From Terrimonas_A sp051954695 (GTDB lineage: Bacteria; Bacteroidota; Bacteroidia; Chitinophagales; Chitinophagaceae): a DNA stretch of 64,000 bases. The stretch is from positions 310,001 through 374,000 of the forward strand of contig JBQCHL010000018.1 in NCBI GenBank assembly GCA_051954695.1, in the 5' to 3' direction. A program made the translations under genes and the position numbers. The notes beneath the pieces were generated by a model. It was given only the letters and a program-made list of their open reading frames with translations, ran no database searches and was not told the DNA's origin. Shown here piece by piece: positions 50,679-58,382 of this stretch. The stretch's first letter is position 1, and each line of letters begins with the position of its first letter.

Positions 50679-53153
50679 ATGAAAAAAATACTGGCACTGA
50701 TTATCACTCTCCCCCTGCTTGCCGCAACCTCCCATGCCCAAGCTTACCCATCCTGGACATCCGCAGAAATGTACCAGGCTCTTCGTAAACTCAATACACT
50801 CGGCTCTGTACTCTATATCGCCGCCCACCCCGATGATGAAAATACCCGCCTCATCACTTTTCTTTCAAAAGACCGCCTCTATCGCACCGGCTATCTCTCC
50901 ATGACAAGAGGAGACGGTGGACAAAACCTCATTGGTGACGAACAAGGTATTGAACTGGGGCTGATCCGGACACAGGAACTACTGGCCGCACGACGCGTGG
51001 ATGGCGGTGAACAATTCTTCACCCGCGCCTATGATTTTGGCTATTCCAAAAACCCTGAAGAAACATTTACCAAATGGGACAAGGAAAAAATACTGAGCGA
51101 TGTGGTTTGGGTGATCCGGAAATTCCAGCCCGATGTGCTTATCACTCGTTTCCCGACTACCGGTGAAGGAGGACATGGCCATCATACAGCTTCAGCCATT
51201 CTCGCCAACGAAGCTTTTTCTGCCGCTGCAGATCCATCACGCTTTCCTGAGCAACTGAAATATGTAAAACCCTGGCAGGCCCGCCGCATTTTATTCAACA
51301 GCTTCAATTTCGGCGGAAATAATACCATTACCAGTGATCAATTGAAGCTGGATGTGGGAGGATACAATCCTTTGCTGGGTAAAAGCTATGGTGAGATCGC
51401 TGCAGAAAGCCGCAGCCAGCATAAAAGCCAGGGCTTTGGTGTACCGGCTTCAAGAGGAGAATCATTTGAAAGTTTTAAAACCACAGGAGGCAAAGCTCCT
51501 GTAAACGATATAATGGATGATATAGATCTTACCTGGAAAAGAGTGCCGGGAGGAGAAAAGATCGCGGCTGCTATCGATTCCATCACCCGCAATTTTGACC
51601 TGCTTTATCCTGAGAGATCAGTACCTGCTTTGGTAAAGCTGTATCAAGCTATCAACAGACTTGAAGATGGTTACTGGAAAACACAAAAGCTGAAAGAAAC
51701 ACAGGAGTTGATCGCACAATGTGGTGGTCTTTTTCTGGAGGCTACTACCACCGAACAATTTGCTGTGCAAACAGATTCTGTAAAGATCAGTTTCAATTTC
51801 AACAACCGCCAGGGAATAAATGCAGTGCTGCAGGACGTACGCATTGACCGGCTTGATTCCAGCTTTTCACAATCATTGCCAAAGAACCGGAATATCAGTT
51901 TTGCCAAAAGCTTTTATATACCTGCTTCCAAACCTTTGACACAGCCTTACTGGCTCGCCAAAAAAATGGAAGAAGGTTATTTTAATGTCAGTGACCAACT
52001 CCTGATCGGCCGGCCTGATGTGGAGCCGTCTTATATCATGCAAGTGCAATTGAAAATAATGGACCAGCTTTTCAGCTTTGAAAGACCAGTGAAATATAAA
52101 TTCACCGATCCGGTAAAAGGTGAATTGTATGAACCACTGGTGGTGGTACCTCCTGTACTGGTATCGGTTGATCCTGCTACCGTGATCAGGACAGCAAAGG
52201 AATCCCCCCTTTTTACCGTTACTTTAAAAGCCAATAAAGACTTTACGGCTACTAACGCTTCGCTGCAGTTGGAAGGAAATTCCAGCTCTCCTTTGCTTAA
52301 AATACCCTTACCTTCTATCGGAAAAGACAAGATTGTAAGTTATGAAGCCAGGATACAGGATACGATCCGCCGTCCTTACCGCGATATCTACTTGCAAAAC
52401 GGAAAAGAAATATTCAACCAGGGTTTGCGGAGCATTCATTATGATCATATACCGTATATAGCTTATTATAAAACCTCGGTACTGCAAACCAGCTTTGTTG
52501 ACCTGAAAACATATAATAAACGGATCGGGTATATCACCGGGGCAGGTGATAAAGTGCCGGCCAGCCTGGAGCAGATGGGGTACGAAGTGGTACTGCTGGG
52601 CGATAAAGAACTTGCCCGCAACAACCTGCAGCAATACGATGCTATAATTACAGGTGTAAGAGCGTACAATACCAATGAATGGATGAATGCTCATTACGAT
52701 AAGCTGATGAAATATGTACAGGATGGAGGCAATCTCATCGTTCAGTACAATACCAGCAGCAATATCGGGCCGGTAAAAGCCAGGATCGGACCTTATCCCT
52801 TTAATATTTCCCGTACCAGGGTCACCGATGAGAAAGCAGAAGTGAGTTTCCTGAAACCCGAACATCCTGTATTGAATTTCCCCAATAAGATCACCCAGGA
52901 CGACTTTAAAGGATGGATCCAGGAGCGCAGTATTTACCATGGGGCAGACTGGGACAAAAATTTTGAAACTATTTTAACAATGCATGATCCCGGCGAAGCC
53001 GCAGATGCCGGAAGTTTGCTGATCGCTAAATACGGGAAAGGGTATTTTACCTACACCGGTCTTGTCTTTTTCAGGGAGCTGCCAGCAGGTGTGCCAGGAG
53101 CTTACAGGCTACTGGCAAATATTATTGCATTGAATAAAAAGAAGGCTTTCTGA
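50679..53153 (+). CDS. PIG-L family deacetylase with C-terminal GATase-like domain
   Basis: Secreted zinc-dependent N-deacetylase. Signal peptide 1-20. LmbE/PIG-L domain about 40-260: AAHPDDENTR (HPDDE, residues 50-54) and GGHGHHTAS (HxxH 166-169) supply the zinc ligands and catalytic Asp. A middle beta-rich part (about 340-600) looks like Ig-type domains. The C-terminus (about 606-820: RIGYITGAGDKVPASLEQMG, YDAIITGVRAYNT, YVQDGGNLIVQYN) resembles a class I glutamine-amidotransferase/ThuA-like fold without a catalytic Cys. 824 residues, far longer than single-domain members. Probably acts on an acetylated amino sugar conjugate; it is followed by two tiny membrane genes and a symporter. Confidence 0.85.
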   Translation: MKKILALIITLPLLAATSHAQAYPSWTSAEMYQALRKLNTLGSVLYIAAHPDDENTRLITFLSKDRLYRTGYLSMTRGDGGQNLIGDEQGIELGLIRTQELLAARRVDGGEQFFTRAYDFGYSKNPEETFTKWDKEKILSDVVWVIRKFQPDVLITRFPTTGEGGHGHHTASAILANEAFSAAADPSRFPEQLKYVKPWQARRILFNSFNFGGNNTITSDQLKLDVGGYNPLLGKSYGEIAAESRSQHKSQGFGVPASRGESFESFKTTGGKAPVNDIMDDIDLTWKRVPGGEKIAAAIDSITRNFDLLYPERSVPALVKLYQAINRLEDGYWKTQKLKETQELIAQCGGLFLEATTTEQFAVQTDSVKISFNFNNRQGINAVLQDVRIDRLDSSFSQSLPKNRNISFAKSFYIPASKPLTQPYWLAKKMEEGYFNVSDQLLIGRPDVEPSYIMQVQLKIMDQLFSFERPVKYKFTDPVKGELYEPLVVVPPVLVSVDPATVIRTAKESPLFTVTLKANKDFTATNASLQLEGNSSSPLLKIPLPSIGKDKIVSYEARIQDTIRRPYRDIYLQNGKEIFNQGLRSIHYDHIPYIAYYKTSVLQTSFVDLKTYNKRIGYITGAGDKVPASLEQMGYEVVLLGDKELARNNLQQYDAIITGVRAYNTNEWMNAHYDKLMKYVQDGGNLIVQYNTSSNIGPVKARIGPYPFNISRTRVTDEKAEVSFLKPEHPVLNFPNKITQDDFKGWIQERSIYHGADWDKNFETILTMHDPGEAADAGSLLIAKYGKGYFTYTGLVFFRELPAGVPGAYRLLANIIALNKKKAF

Positions 53154-53164
53154 AAATAAATAAC

Positions 53165-53341
53165 ATGGCAACTGAAAAGAAACCGGATGCAAGAAGGGGA
53201 GAAATGGCTTTTATTTTTGCCATTGTGCTGGGTTTATTACTGGGATTTTTTATTAAACGAATAAGGATAGGATTGATGATCGGGCTGGTGCTGGGTTTGT
53301 TGATCGTGTTTACCGGCCTGCTTCGTTCAACAAGAAGATAA
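53165..53341 (+). CDS. Tiny two-helix membrane protein (58 aa)
   Basis: ATG at 53165, TAA at 53339-53341, 11 bp after the PIG-L stop. A short basic head (ATEKKPDARRGE) is followed by two hydrophobic helices, MAFIFAIVLGLLLGFFI and GLMIGLVLGLLIVFTGLL, joined by a basic KRIRI turn, and a basic tail RSTRR. The composition and spacing in the operon support a real gene. No family recognised. It may be an accessory subunit of the symporter. Confidence 0.65.
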   Translation: MATEKKPDARRGEMAFIFAIVLGLLLGFFIKRIRIGLMIGLVLGLLIVFTGLLRSTRR

Positions 53342-53344
53342 CTT

Positions 53345-53470
53345 ATGGAGCAACCAAACGACGAAAGACCGCCATTGTTTAAGAAATGGAGTTACTGGTA
53401 TGTGCTGGTGCTGGTGTTTCTTGTTGTCCTGATCCTCTTATTCACTTTGTTCACCAAACGATTTGCATGA
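53345..53470 (+). CDS. Tiny single-pass membrane protein (41 aa)
   Basis: ATG at 53345, 3 bp after the previous stop, TGA at 53468-53470. A hydrophilic head (MEQPNDERPPLFKKWSYW) is followed by one helix (YVLVLVFLVVLILLFTLF) and a basic end TKRFA. Its stop overlaps the start of the symporter in ATGA, so translation is coupled. The layout recalls small regulatory or assembly subunits of transporters; function unknown. Confidence 0.65.
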   Translation: MEQPNDERPPLFKKWSYWYVLVLVFLVVLILLFTLFTKRFA

Positions 53471-55227
53471 GCCAGCTCGATTGGATAGTACTGGTCATCA
53501 CACTGCTTGCCATTATTGTTTACGGTTTATCAAAAAGCCGGACCCCGCGCAACCTGGACGGCTATTTTCTAAGCAACCGTAGTTTGCCCTGGGGGATCGT
53601 ACTGCTCAGTATCATGAGCACCCAGGCAAGTGCTGTAACATTTATCTCCGCTCCCGGACAGGCTTACACCGAAGGCATGGGCTTTGTGCAATACTATTTC
53701 GGTATCCCATTAGCCACTGTAGTGATCTGTATTTTCTTTGTTCCCATTTTCAGGAAACTGAAAGTGTATACAGCGTATGAGTATCTCGAAGGCAGATTTG
53801 ATGGCAAAACAAGAACGCTTACCGCATTCCTTTTTCTTTTACAACGCGGACTTTCCACAGGCATAAGCGTTTTCGCTCCTTCGATCATTTTATCTTCCCT
53901 GCTGGATTGGAATATTTATTGGACCAACCTCTTTATGGGAGGGCTGCTGATCATTTATACCATGACTGGTGGAGCAAAAGCGGTGGCCCATACACAAAAA
54001 CTCCAACTGATCATCATTTTTACCGGGATGTTTCTTGCTGCATATATGGTGGTGAGAATGCTACCAGAAAATGTCGGTTTCACCGATGCGCTTGAGGTGA
54101 GCGGCAAACTGGGCAAACTGAATGTGATCTCCAGTGGCATCACAGATGGTAAGATCGACTGGAGCGGGCGTTATAATCTGCTAAGCGGATTGATCGGTGG
54201 CTTCTTCCTGGTGCTTTCTTATTTCGGGACGGACCAGAGCCAGGTTGGCCGCTATCTTACTGCTAAATCAGACAGGGAAAGCAAGATGGGGCTGATCATG
54301 AATGCGTTTGTAAAAGTGCCTATGCAATTCCTGATCCTGCTGGTAGGGGCCATGGTATTCACTTTTTACCAGTTCAATAAAGCACCGGTGTTCTTTAATG
54401 AAAAACAGGTAGAAAAAATCCAGCAATCTCCTTTGAAGGATTCTTTTAATCTCGCTAATACCCGCTATGCAGAACTTGCCGTGCAAAAGCAATCTGCTGT
54501 AACCAATTTCACCAGTGCGCTGGATACTAAAGATGAAAATGAGATCGCCATAAGAACTGCTGAACTGAAGGCACTGGATAAACAATCTGATAGTCTACGC
54601 GCTAAAGTAAAATCCTGGATCAATTCCAAAGAAGTGGGAGGGGATGGGAATGATACAAACTATATCTTTCTCCGTTTTGTGCTGGATTATCTTCCCGCTG
54701 GGTTGGTAGGCTTACTGATCGCGATCATCTTTCTGGCCTCCTGGGGAAGTATTGCCGCTGCTATCAATTCGCTGGCATCTGCTACTATGATCGATTTTCA
54801 TAAGCGCTTTTCTAAAACACAACAAAGCTGTGAAGATGAATACCGGCTTTCAAAAAAATATACACTGATCTGGGGTGTATTCTGCATCGTGGTGGCGATG
54901 TTTACTTATAATATCGGCAATAGTCTTATCGAGGCAGTGAATATCCTGGGCTCACTTTTTTATGGTGTGATACTGGGCGTATTTCTGGTGGCTTTCTTCT
55001 TTAAGAATATTAAAAACGGTAATGCAGTGTTTTGGGGAGCTGTACTGGCAGAACTGCTGGTGCTGGTAGTTTTTATTCTTACAAAACTGGAAACCCCTGT
55101 ATTGAAAATGGGTTTTCTCTGGCTGAACCCGATCGGGGCCCTGGGCGTGATATTCTTTACATTACTGCTGAATCCTTTGGTAAAAAAACAGGAGCTAAGG
55201 AACAGGTCCTTAACTCCTGATCAATAA
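53467..55227 (+). CDS. Sodium:solute symporter (SSS family)
   Basis: Sodium-coupled importer of the LeuT-fold SSS family, about 13 helices. SQLDWIVLVITLLAIIVYGLSKSRTPRNLDGYFLSNRSLPW opens the protein, LSIMSTQASAVTFISAPGQAYTEGMGFVQYYFG contains the sodium-site helix, and VLSYFGTDQSQVGRYLTAKS is a family signature. A hydrophilic insert at about 305-395 (EKQVEKIQQSPLKD, ELKALDKQSDSLRAKVKSW) forms a charged helical loop. 586 residues from ATG 53467, inside an ATGA overlap. It probably imports the product of the PIG-L enzyme; this is inference. Confidence 0.9.
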   Translation: MSQLDWIVLVITLLAIIVYGLSKSRTPRNLDGYFLSNRSLPWGIVLLSIMSTQASAVTFISAPGQAYTEGMGFVQYYFGIPLATVVICIFFVPIFRKLKVYTAYEYLEGRFDGKTRTLTAFLFLLQRGLSTGISVFAPSIILSSLLDWNIYWTNLFMGGLLIIYTMTGGAKAVAHTQKLQLIIIFTGMFLAAYMVVRMLPENVGFTDALEVSGKLGKLNVISSGITDGKIDWSGRYNLLSGLIGGFFLVLSYFGTDQSQVGRYLTAKSDRESKMGLIMNAFVKVPMQFLILLVGAMVFTFYQFNKAPVFFNEKQVEKIQQSPLKDSFNLANTRYAELAVQKQSAVTNFTSALDTKDENEIAIRTAELKALDKQSDSLRAKVKSWINSKEVGGDGNDTNYIFLRFVLDYLPAGLVGLLIAIIFLASWGSIAAAINSLASATMIDFHKRFSKTQQSCEDEYRLSKKYTLIWGVFCIVVAMFTYNIGNSLIEAVNILGSLFYGVILGVFLVAFFFKNIKNGNAVFWGAVLAELLVLVVFILTKLETPVLKMGFLWLNPIGALGVIFFTLLLNPLVKKQELRNRSLTPDQ

Positions 55228-55240
55228 AAACACTTATTGC

Positions 55241-56077
55241 TTATTTCTTTTTCAGCTCAGCCAGCAGTTTGTCATTCATCCGCACATAATCTTCATTTTT
55301 TGCTTTTGCTGCCAGTTCCTTTGAGCGTTCAGCAGCCGCTGTAGCTTCGCTTTTTTTACCAAGCTTAGCCAGGCAGTTTGCCCATTGGTGTTGCAACCAG
55401 TAAGCATCGGGTTGCTGCTCTACCGCTTTATTGTACCATGCAAGGGCCTGGTTAAGGTCTTTGCCATTGTCCATATAGTATTGCGCAGCCTGGGCATAAG
55501 GAGGCTTATCTGTTTTCATAGCTGCATCAATAGAAGCCATGATCTTGGAATCAATATCTGTGGAGATCGGGAGGTTAACCACAGAGTTTCCCCACATCAG
55601 CATGAGGTCACAGGTATTGGGCTTCACGTTAGCGAATTCAATAGTGAATGTTTCCACTGCTTTTTTCAGTTTAGTAACCGGAGCAGTAACACGCACTACA
55701 TCGCTTTCCTGTTTGTAAGCAGCAGGGCTGGTTACATTGGTCTGTTTGCTGATGATCAGCGTCCATTCTTTTTTACCGGGAATACTGAGCAATCCATATT
55801 TTCCGGCAGGCACTTTCGTATCGCCGATAATTACTTCATCGCCGAAAGTGAGGGTAGTGGCATTATTGGCTCCTGTACGCCATACTTCTCCTGCAGGAGC
55901 AATATCGGAATACAGTTTCCGGTTTTTAATACCGGGACGGGAATAAGATAATTCAATTGCTGAAATACCAAAGTCCTGTTTTACCGTTTGAGTTGGGCTG
56001 GGTGCAGGTGTTTTAACCTGTGCATTCCCGCTGATCAGCAGAAATGCTGCAATCGCTGAAAGTAATAGCCTTTTCAT
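55241..56077 (-). CDS. DUF2911 protein with C-terminal TPR-like repeat
   Basis: The signal peptide (RLLLSAIAAFLLISGNAQ) precedes a DUF2911 beta domain at about 30-175: ISAIELSYSRPGIKNRKLYSDIAPAGEVWRTGANNATTLTF and PAGKYGLLSIPGKKEWTLIIS are characteristic. The last ~80 residues (DLNQALAWYNKAVEQQPDAYW, then HQWANCLAKLGKKSEATAAAERSKEL) form TPR-like helices. Periplasmic; function unknown. It converges with the symporter (13 bp gap). Confidence 0.88.
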   Translation of the reverse strand: MKRLLLSAIAAFLLISGNAQVKTPAPSPTQTVKQDFGISAIELSYSRPGIKNRKLYSDIAPAGEVWRTGANNATTLTFGDEVIIGDTKVPAGKYGLLSIPGKKEWTLIISKQTNVTSPAAYKQESDVVRVTAPVTKLKKAVETFTIEFANVKPNTCDLMLMWGNSVVNLPISTDIDSKIMASIDAAMKTDKPPYAQAAQYYMDNGKDLNQALAWYNKAVEQQPDAYWLQHQWANCLAKLGKKSEATAAAERSKELAAKAKNEDYVRMNDKLLAELKKK

Positions 56078-56150
56078 TGAGATGGGTTTTGGTTAGAGTA
56101 TTGCGACAAAGATACTAAACCTGTTTTAGTTTCCTGTTGGAGGCGCTGGG

Positions 56151-56182
56151 TTTAAAAGCTTAAACATCTAAAGGCTTAAAAA
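56151..56182. repeat. Octad repeat TTTAAAAG/CTTAAACA type
   Basis: Four 8-bp units (TTTAAAAG, CTTAAACA, TCTAAAGG, CTTAAAAA), a weaker relative of the NNGTTTAA octads at 23768-23872. It lies in the 212-bp gap between the DUF2911 gene and the anti-sigma-like gene. The rest of that gap shows nothing recognisable. Confidence 0.6.
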
Positions 56183-56289
56183 GTTTGATCTTATGCTGAC
56201 TTTCAGACTTTAAACGGCAAACCAGCAAAGCCCCGGAATGAATCACAACTCTCTTGTTAAATGAAATGATGAAGTAAGATTCTGTGCTG

Positions 56290-57648
56290 TCAGAATGGAA
56301 TTGTCACAGTTGTCCGTTTCCCGTTTTTTACTTTCCGTTTCCATTTCGGGCCTTCTTTAAGCAGGCGGATGGCTTCTTTATCGCAAACCTCGCAAAGTGA
56401 CCGTACCACCTTGATATTGACGGGTTCACCCAGTTGATTCACTTCAAAAGAAAGCTCTACTTCGCCTCCTTCAGACCGCCTGTTTTTGTAGGTCTCCGGT
56501 ATATTGAGGTTATTGGCGAGATAAGTATCATAATTGCTCCAGCCATCTGCCGGTTCCGGCTCTTCCAATACCATATTGCTATTACGCAAACGGGTATTTA
56601 CTTTCTTATTACTAAGTACTATTTCTGTAAGACTGCGATCGTCTTTCAGTGTCACTTTGTTAAGGGCCACTCCATTTTGCAGTTGGGTAGCGTTGTTCTC
56701 AAATCCAAGTGAGCGTACCTGCACATCCATCACAGAGTCAGGAGAGGTAAGCACGAAATTACCCTGTGCATCGCTGTAAGTGCCTACATTGTCGCGGCTA
56801 TTGGTAATATTGGCAAACGGAAGTGGATTGTTCTGCTCATCCGTTACTTTTCCACGGAAAATATTGTTTTGGATGAAAGCCTGGGTACGGCGCGATTTGG
56901 CCGCAGAAGATACATTCCTTGCAACGTCTTCTTTTGGTAATACGCTGTAGTTGTATTGAGCCTGCGACCTGTTTTGCTGCAAGGCTACAAGGCTTTCAGC
57001 ATTCCTGGTTGAATCAGCTTTTATTTTTGCAGCCATCTCGTCATTCAGAGCAGTAGTCTCTGCAGCTTTTTCTTCCAGCTTCGCCTGCGGCGCAGCCTGC
57101 ACCGGGGCGGTAGTTGGAGGTGCTGATTGTTTCGCGGTTTGATCGGTTGTGTTATGCTGAACGGTACCGGCAGGTGAATCTTTTGCCGCATCTGGCTTCA
57201 TTTCCGCAGCGGCTACTGTAGTTGTTTTTGCATTACTGTCGTTTGCGATAGTGGCGGCAGTATCCTGGCTTCTTTCCTGTGTTGTTGTTTGGGCAATATT
57301 TTTTTCTTTCCTGTCGAAGCCTAATTTGTAGACCAGCAAGCCTGCACCTGCTATAGCCACGATCATTGCGGCAGCTCTTAACCAGCCAAAAGATTTGGAA
57401 GGGGCCGCCAGGGGTATCACTTTTTTATCCTTTTCTTCCAGCCTTTCTGCCAATCTTCTTTTCAATTCATCGGTATCTGCAGGCAGGTTCACCCCCTCAC
57501 TGGCATAGCCTTCAAGTGCATCCGCAAGAAAAGGATCTTCAAGGGCTGCTTTTTCCAGCGCATGCATTTCTGCGGGCGTCAGCTTCCCTTCATGATATTT
57601 CCGGATATCATCGGCGGTGAATGAAATATGGTTATTGTCTCCCTGCAC
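56290..57648 (-). CDS. Membrane anti-sigma-like protein with carboxypeptidase-regulatory and TonB-C-like domains
   Basis: Probably the anti-sigma partner of the ECF factor encoded immediately upstream. Domains: cytoplasmic N-terminal helices (SFTADDIRKYHEGKLTPAEMHALEKAALEDPFLADALEGY), one membrane helix about 88-108 (FGWLRAAAMIVAIAGAGLLVY), a Thr/Ala/Gln-rich periplasmic stretch, a carboxypeptidase-regulatory-like domain about 265-340 (FRGKVTDEQNNPLPFANITN), and a C-terminal TonB-C-like fold about 395-452 (GGEVELSFEVNQLGEPVNIKVV). GTG start in a TAGTG overlap with the sigma stop. No known zinc-binding anti-sigma motif. The hybrid of a sigma regulator and an energy-transducer fold is unusual. 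Confidence 0.75.
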   Translation of the reverse strand: MQGDNNHISFTADDIRKYHEGKLTPAEMHALEKAALEDPFLADALEGYASEGVNLPADTDELKRRLAERLEEKDKKVIPLAAPSKSFGWLRAAAMIVAIAGAGLLVYKLGFDRKEKNIAQTTTQERSQDTAATIANDSNAKTTTVAAAEMKPDAAKDSPAGTVQHNTTDQTAKQSAPPTTAPVQAAPQAKLEEKAAETTALNDEMAAKIKADSTRNAESLVALQQNRSQAQYNYSVLPKEDVARNVSSAAKSRRTQAFIQNNIFRGKVTDEQNNPLPFANITNSRDNVGTYSDAQGNFVLTSPDSVMDVQVRSLGFENNATQLQNGVALNKVTLKDDRSLTEIVLSNKKVNTRLRNSNMVLEEPEPADGWSNYDTYLANNLNIPETYKNRRSEGGEVELSFEVNQLGEPVNIKVVRSLCEVCDKEAIRLLKEGPKWKRKVKNGKRTTVTIPF

Positions 57649-58241
57649 TATTGATTGGTTGTATTTACAATGCTCTCATTTTTTTCCATACATATCTTCA
57701 GGTTCCTTCTTCCATTCTGGATAAAACTGCGCACCTGGTTCCAGTCCCTGCCCGTTGTGCTGGCTATTTCATGGTAGGATTTCCCTTCCAGGTAAAACAG
57801 CCGGATCGCATGGCTTTGTTCTTCCACCAGGGTGCCGATACAGTATTCCAGCTTGCGGAAATTTTCTTCTTTTTCCAATACGCCATTCAGATGCACATTT
57901 TCCTCATTTTGCACAAGCTCTGTTTTGAACTCTACCGTTTTCAGGTTCCTGGGCGTTCTTAACTGCATCAAGCAGTGGTTCTTAGCCAGTTGGTGCAGCC
58001 AGCCTTTGAAATTATCCACGTCATGCTTGCGCAGTTTGGATACCAGTTCTTCAAATATATGCATCACGCCATCCTTGGCTATTTCCGGCTCTTTGAAATA
58101 TTTAAGGCAAACACCATATACCAGTTCCATATATCGCTGGTACAGTTGGCCAAGCACGGCCAGGTCGCCCGTGTCCTTGTAGCGGGATACGAGTTCTTTA
58201 TCGCTCAGTGAGTTGTCCTGTATGTTCTTAATAAAAGACAC
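57648..58241 (-). CDS. ECF-type RNA polymerase sigma factor
   Basis: 197 residues with region 2 (LAVLGQLYQRYMELVYGVCLKYF, then DNFKGWLHQLAKNHCLMQLR) and region 4 (LVEEQSHAIRLFYLEGKSYHEIASTTGRDWNQVRSFIQNGRRNLK) of the sigma-70 family. The helix-turn-helix keeps the SYHEIA-type start. Its stop overlaps the anti-sigma-like gene by 1 bp, which argues for coupled translation of sigma and regulator. The gene diverges from the VWA protein gene at 58383, which it may control. Confidence 0.93.
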   Translation of the reverse strand: MSFIKNIQDNSLSDKELVSRYKDTGDLAVLGQLYQRYMELVYGVCLKYFKEPEIAKDGVMHIFEELVSKLRKHDVDNFKGWLHQLAKNHCLMQLRTPRNLKTVEFKTELVQNEENVHLNGVLEKEENFRKLEYCIGTLVEEQSHAIRLFYLEGKSYHEIASTTGRDWNQVRSFIQNGRRNLKICMEKNESIVNTTNQ

Positions 58242-58382
58242 CGGCTAAAATTAATAAATAACTGCCGAAATCACATAGTGATAATTTATGGAAGCCTTTC
58301 ATGGTTGGATCTCTTTAACAGATTTTTTTAAACAAGTTTGTGTAATTTTTTTGAATCCCTCATCCATTTAAAAACAAATCGT

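Noticed and set aside
53386..53466. Longer N-terminus for the sodium symporter
   Set aside because: The extra residues (LLVCAGAGVSCC...) are the out-of-frame reading of the 41-codon gene; the family start is MSQLDW at 53467.
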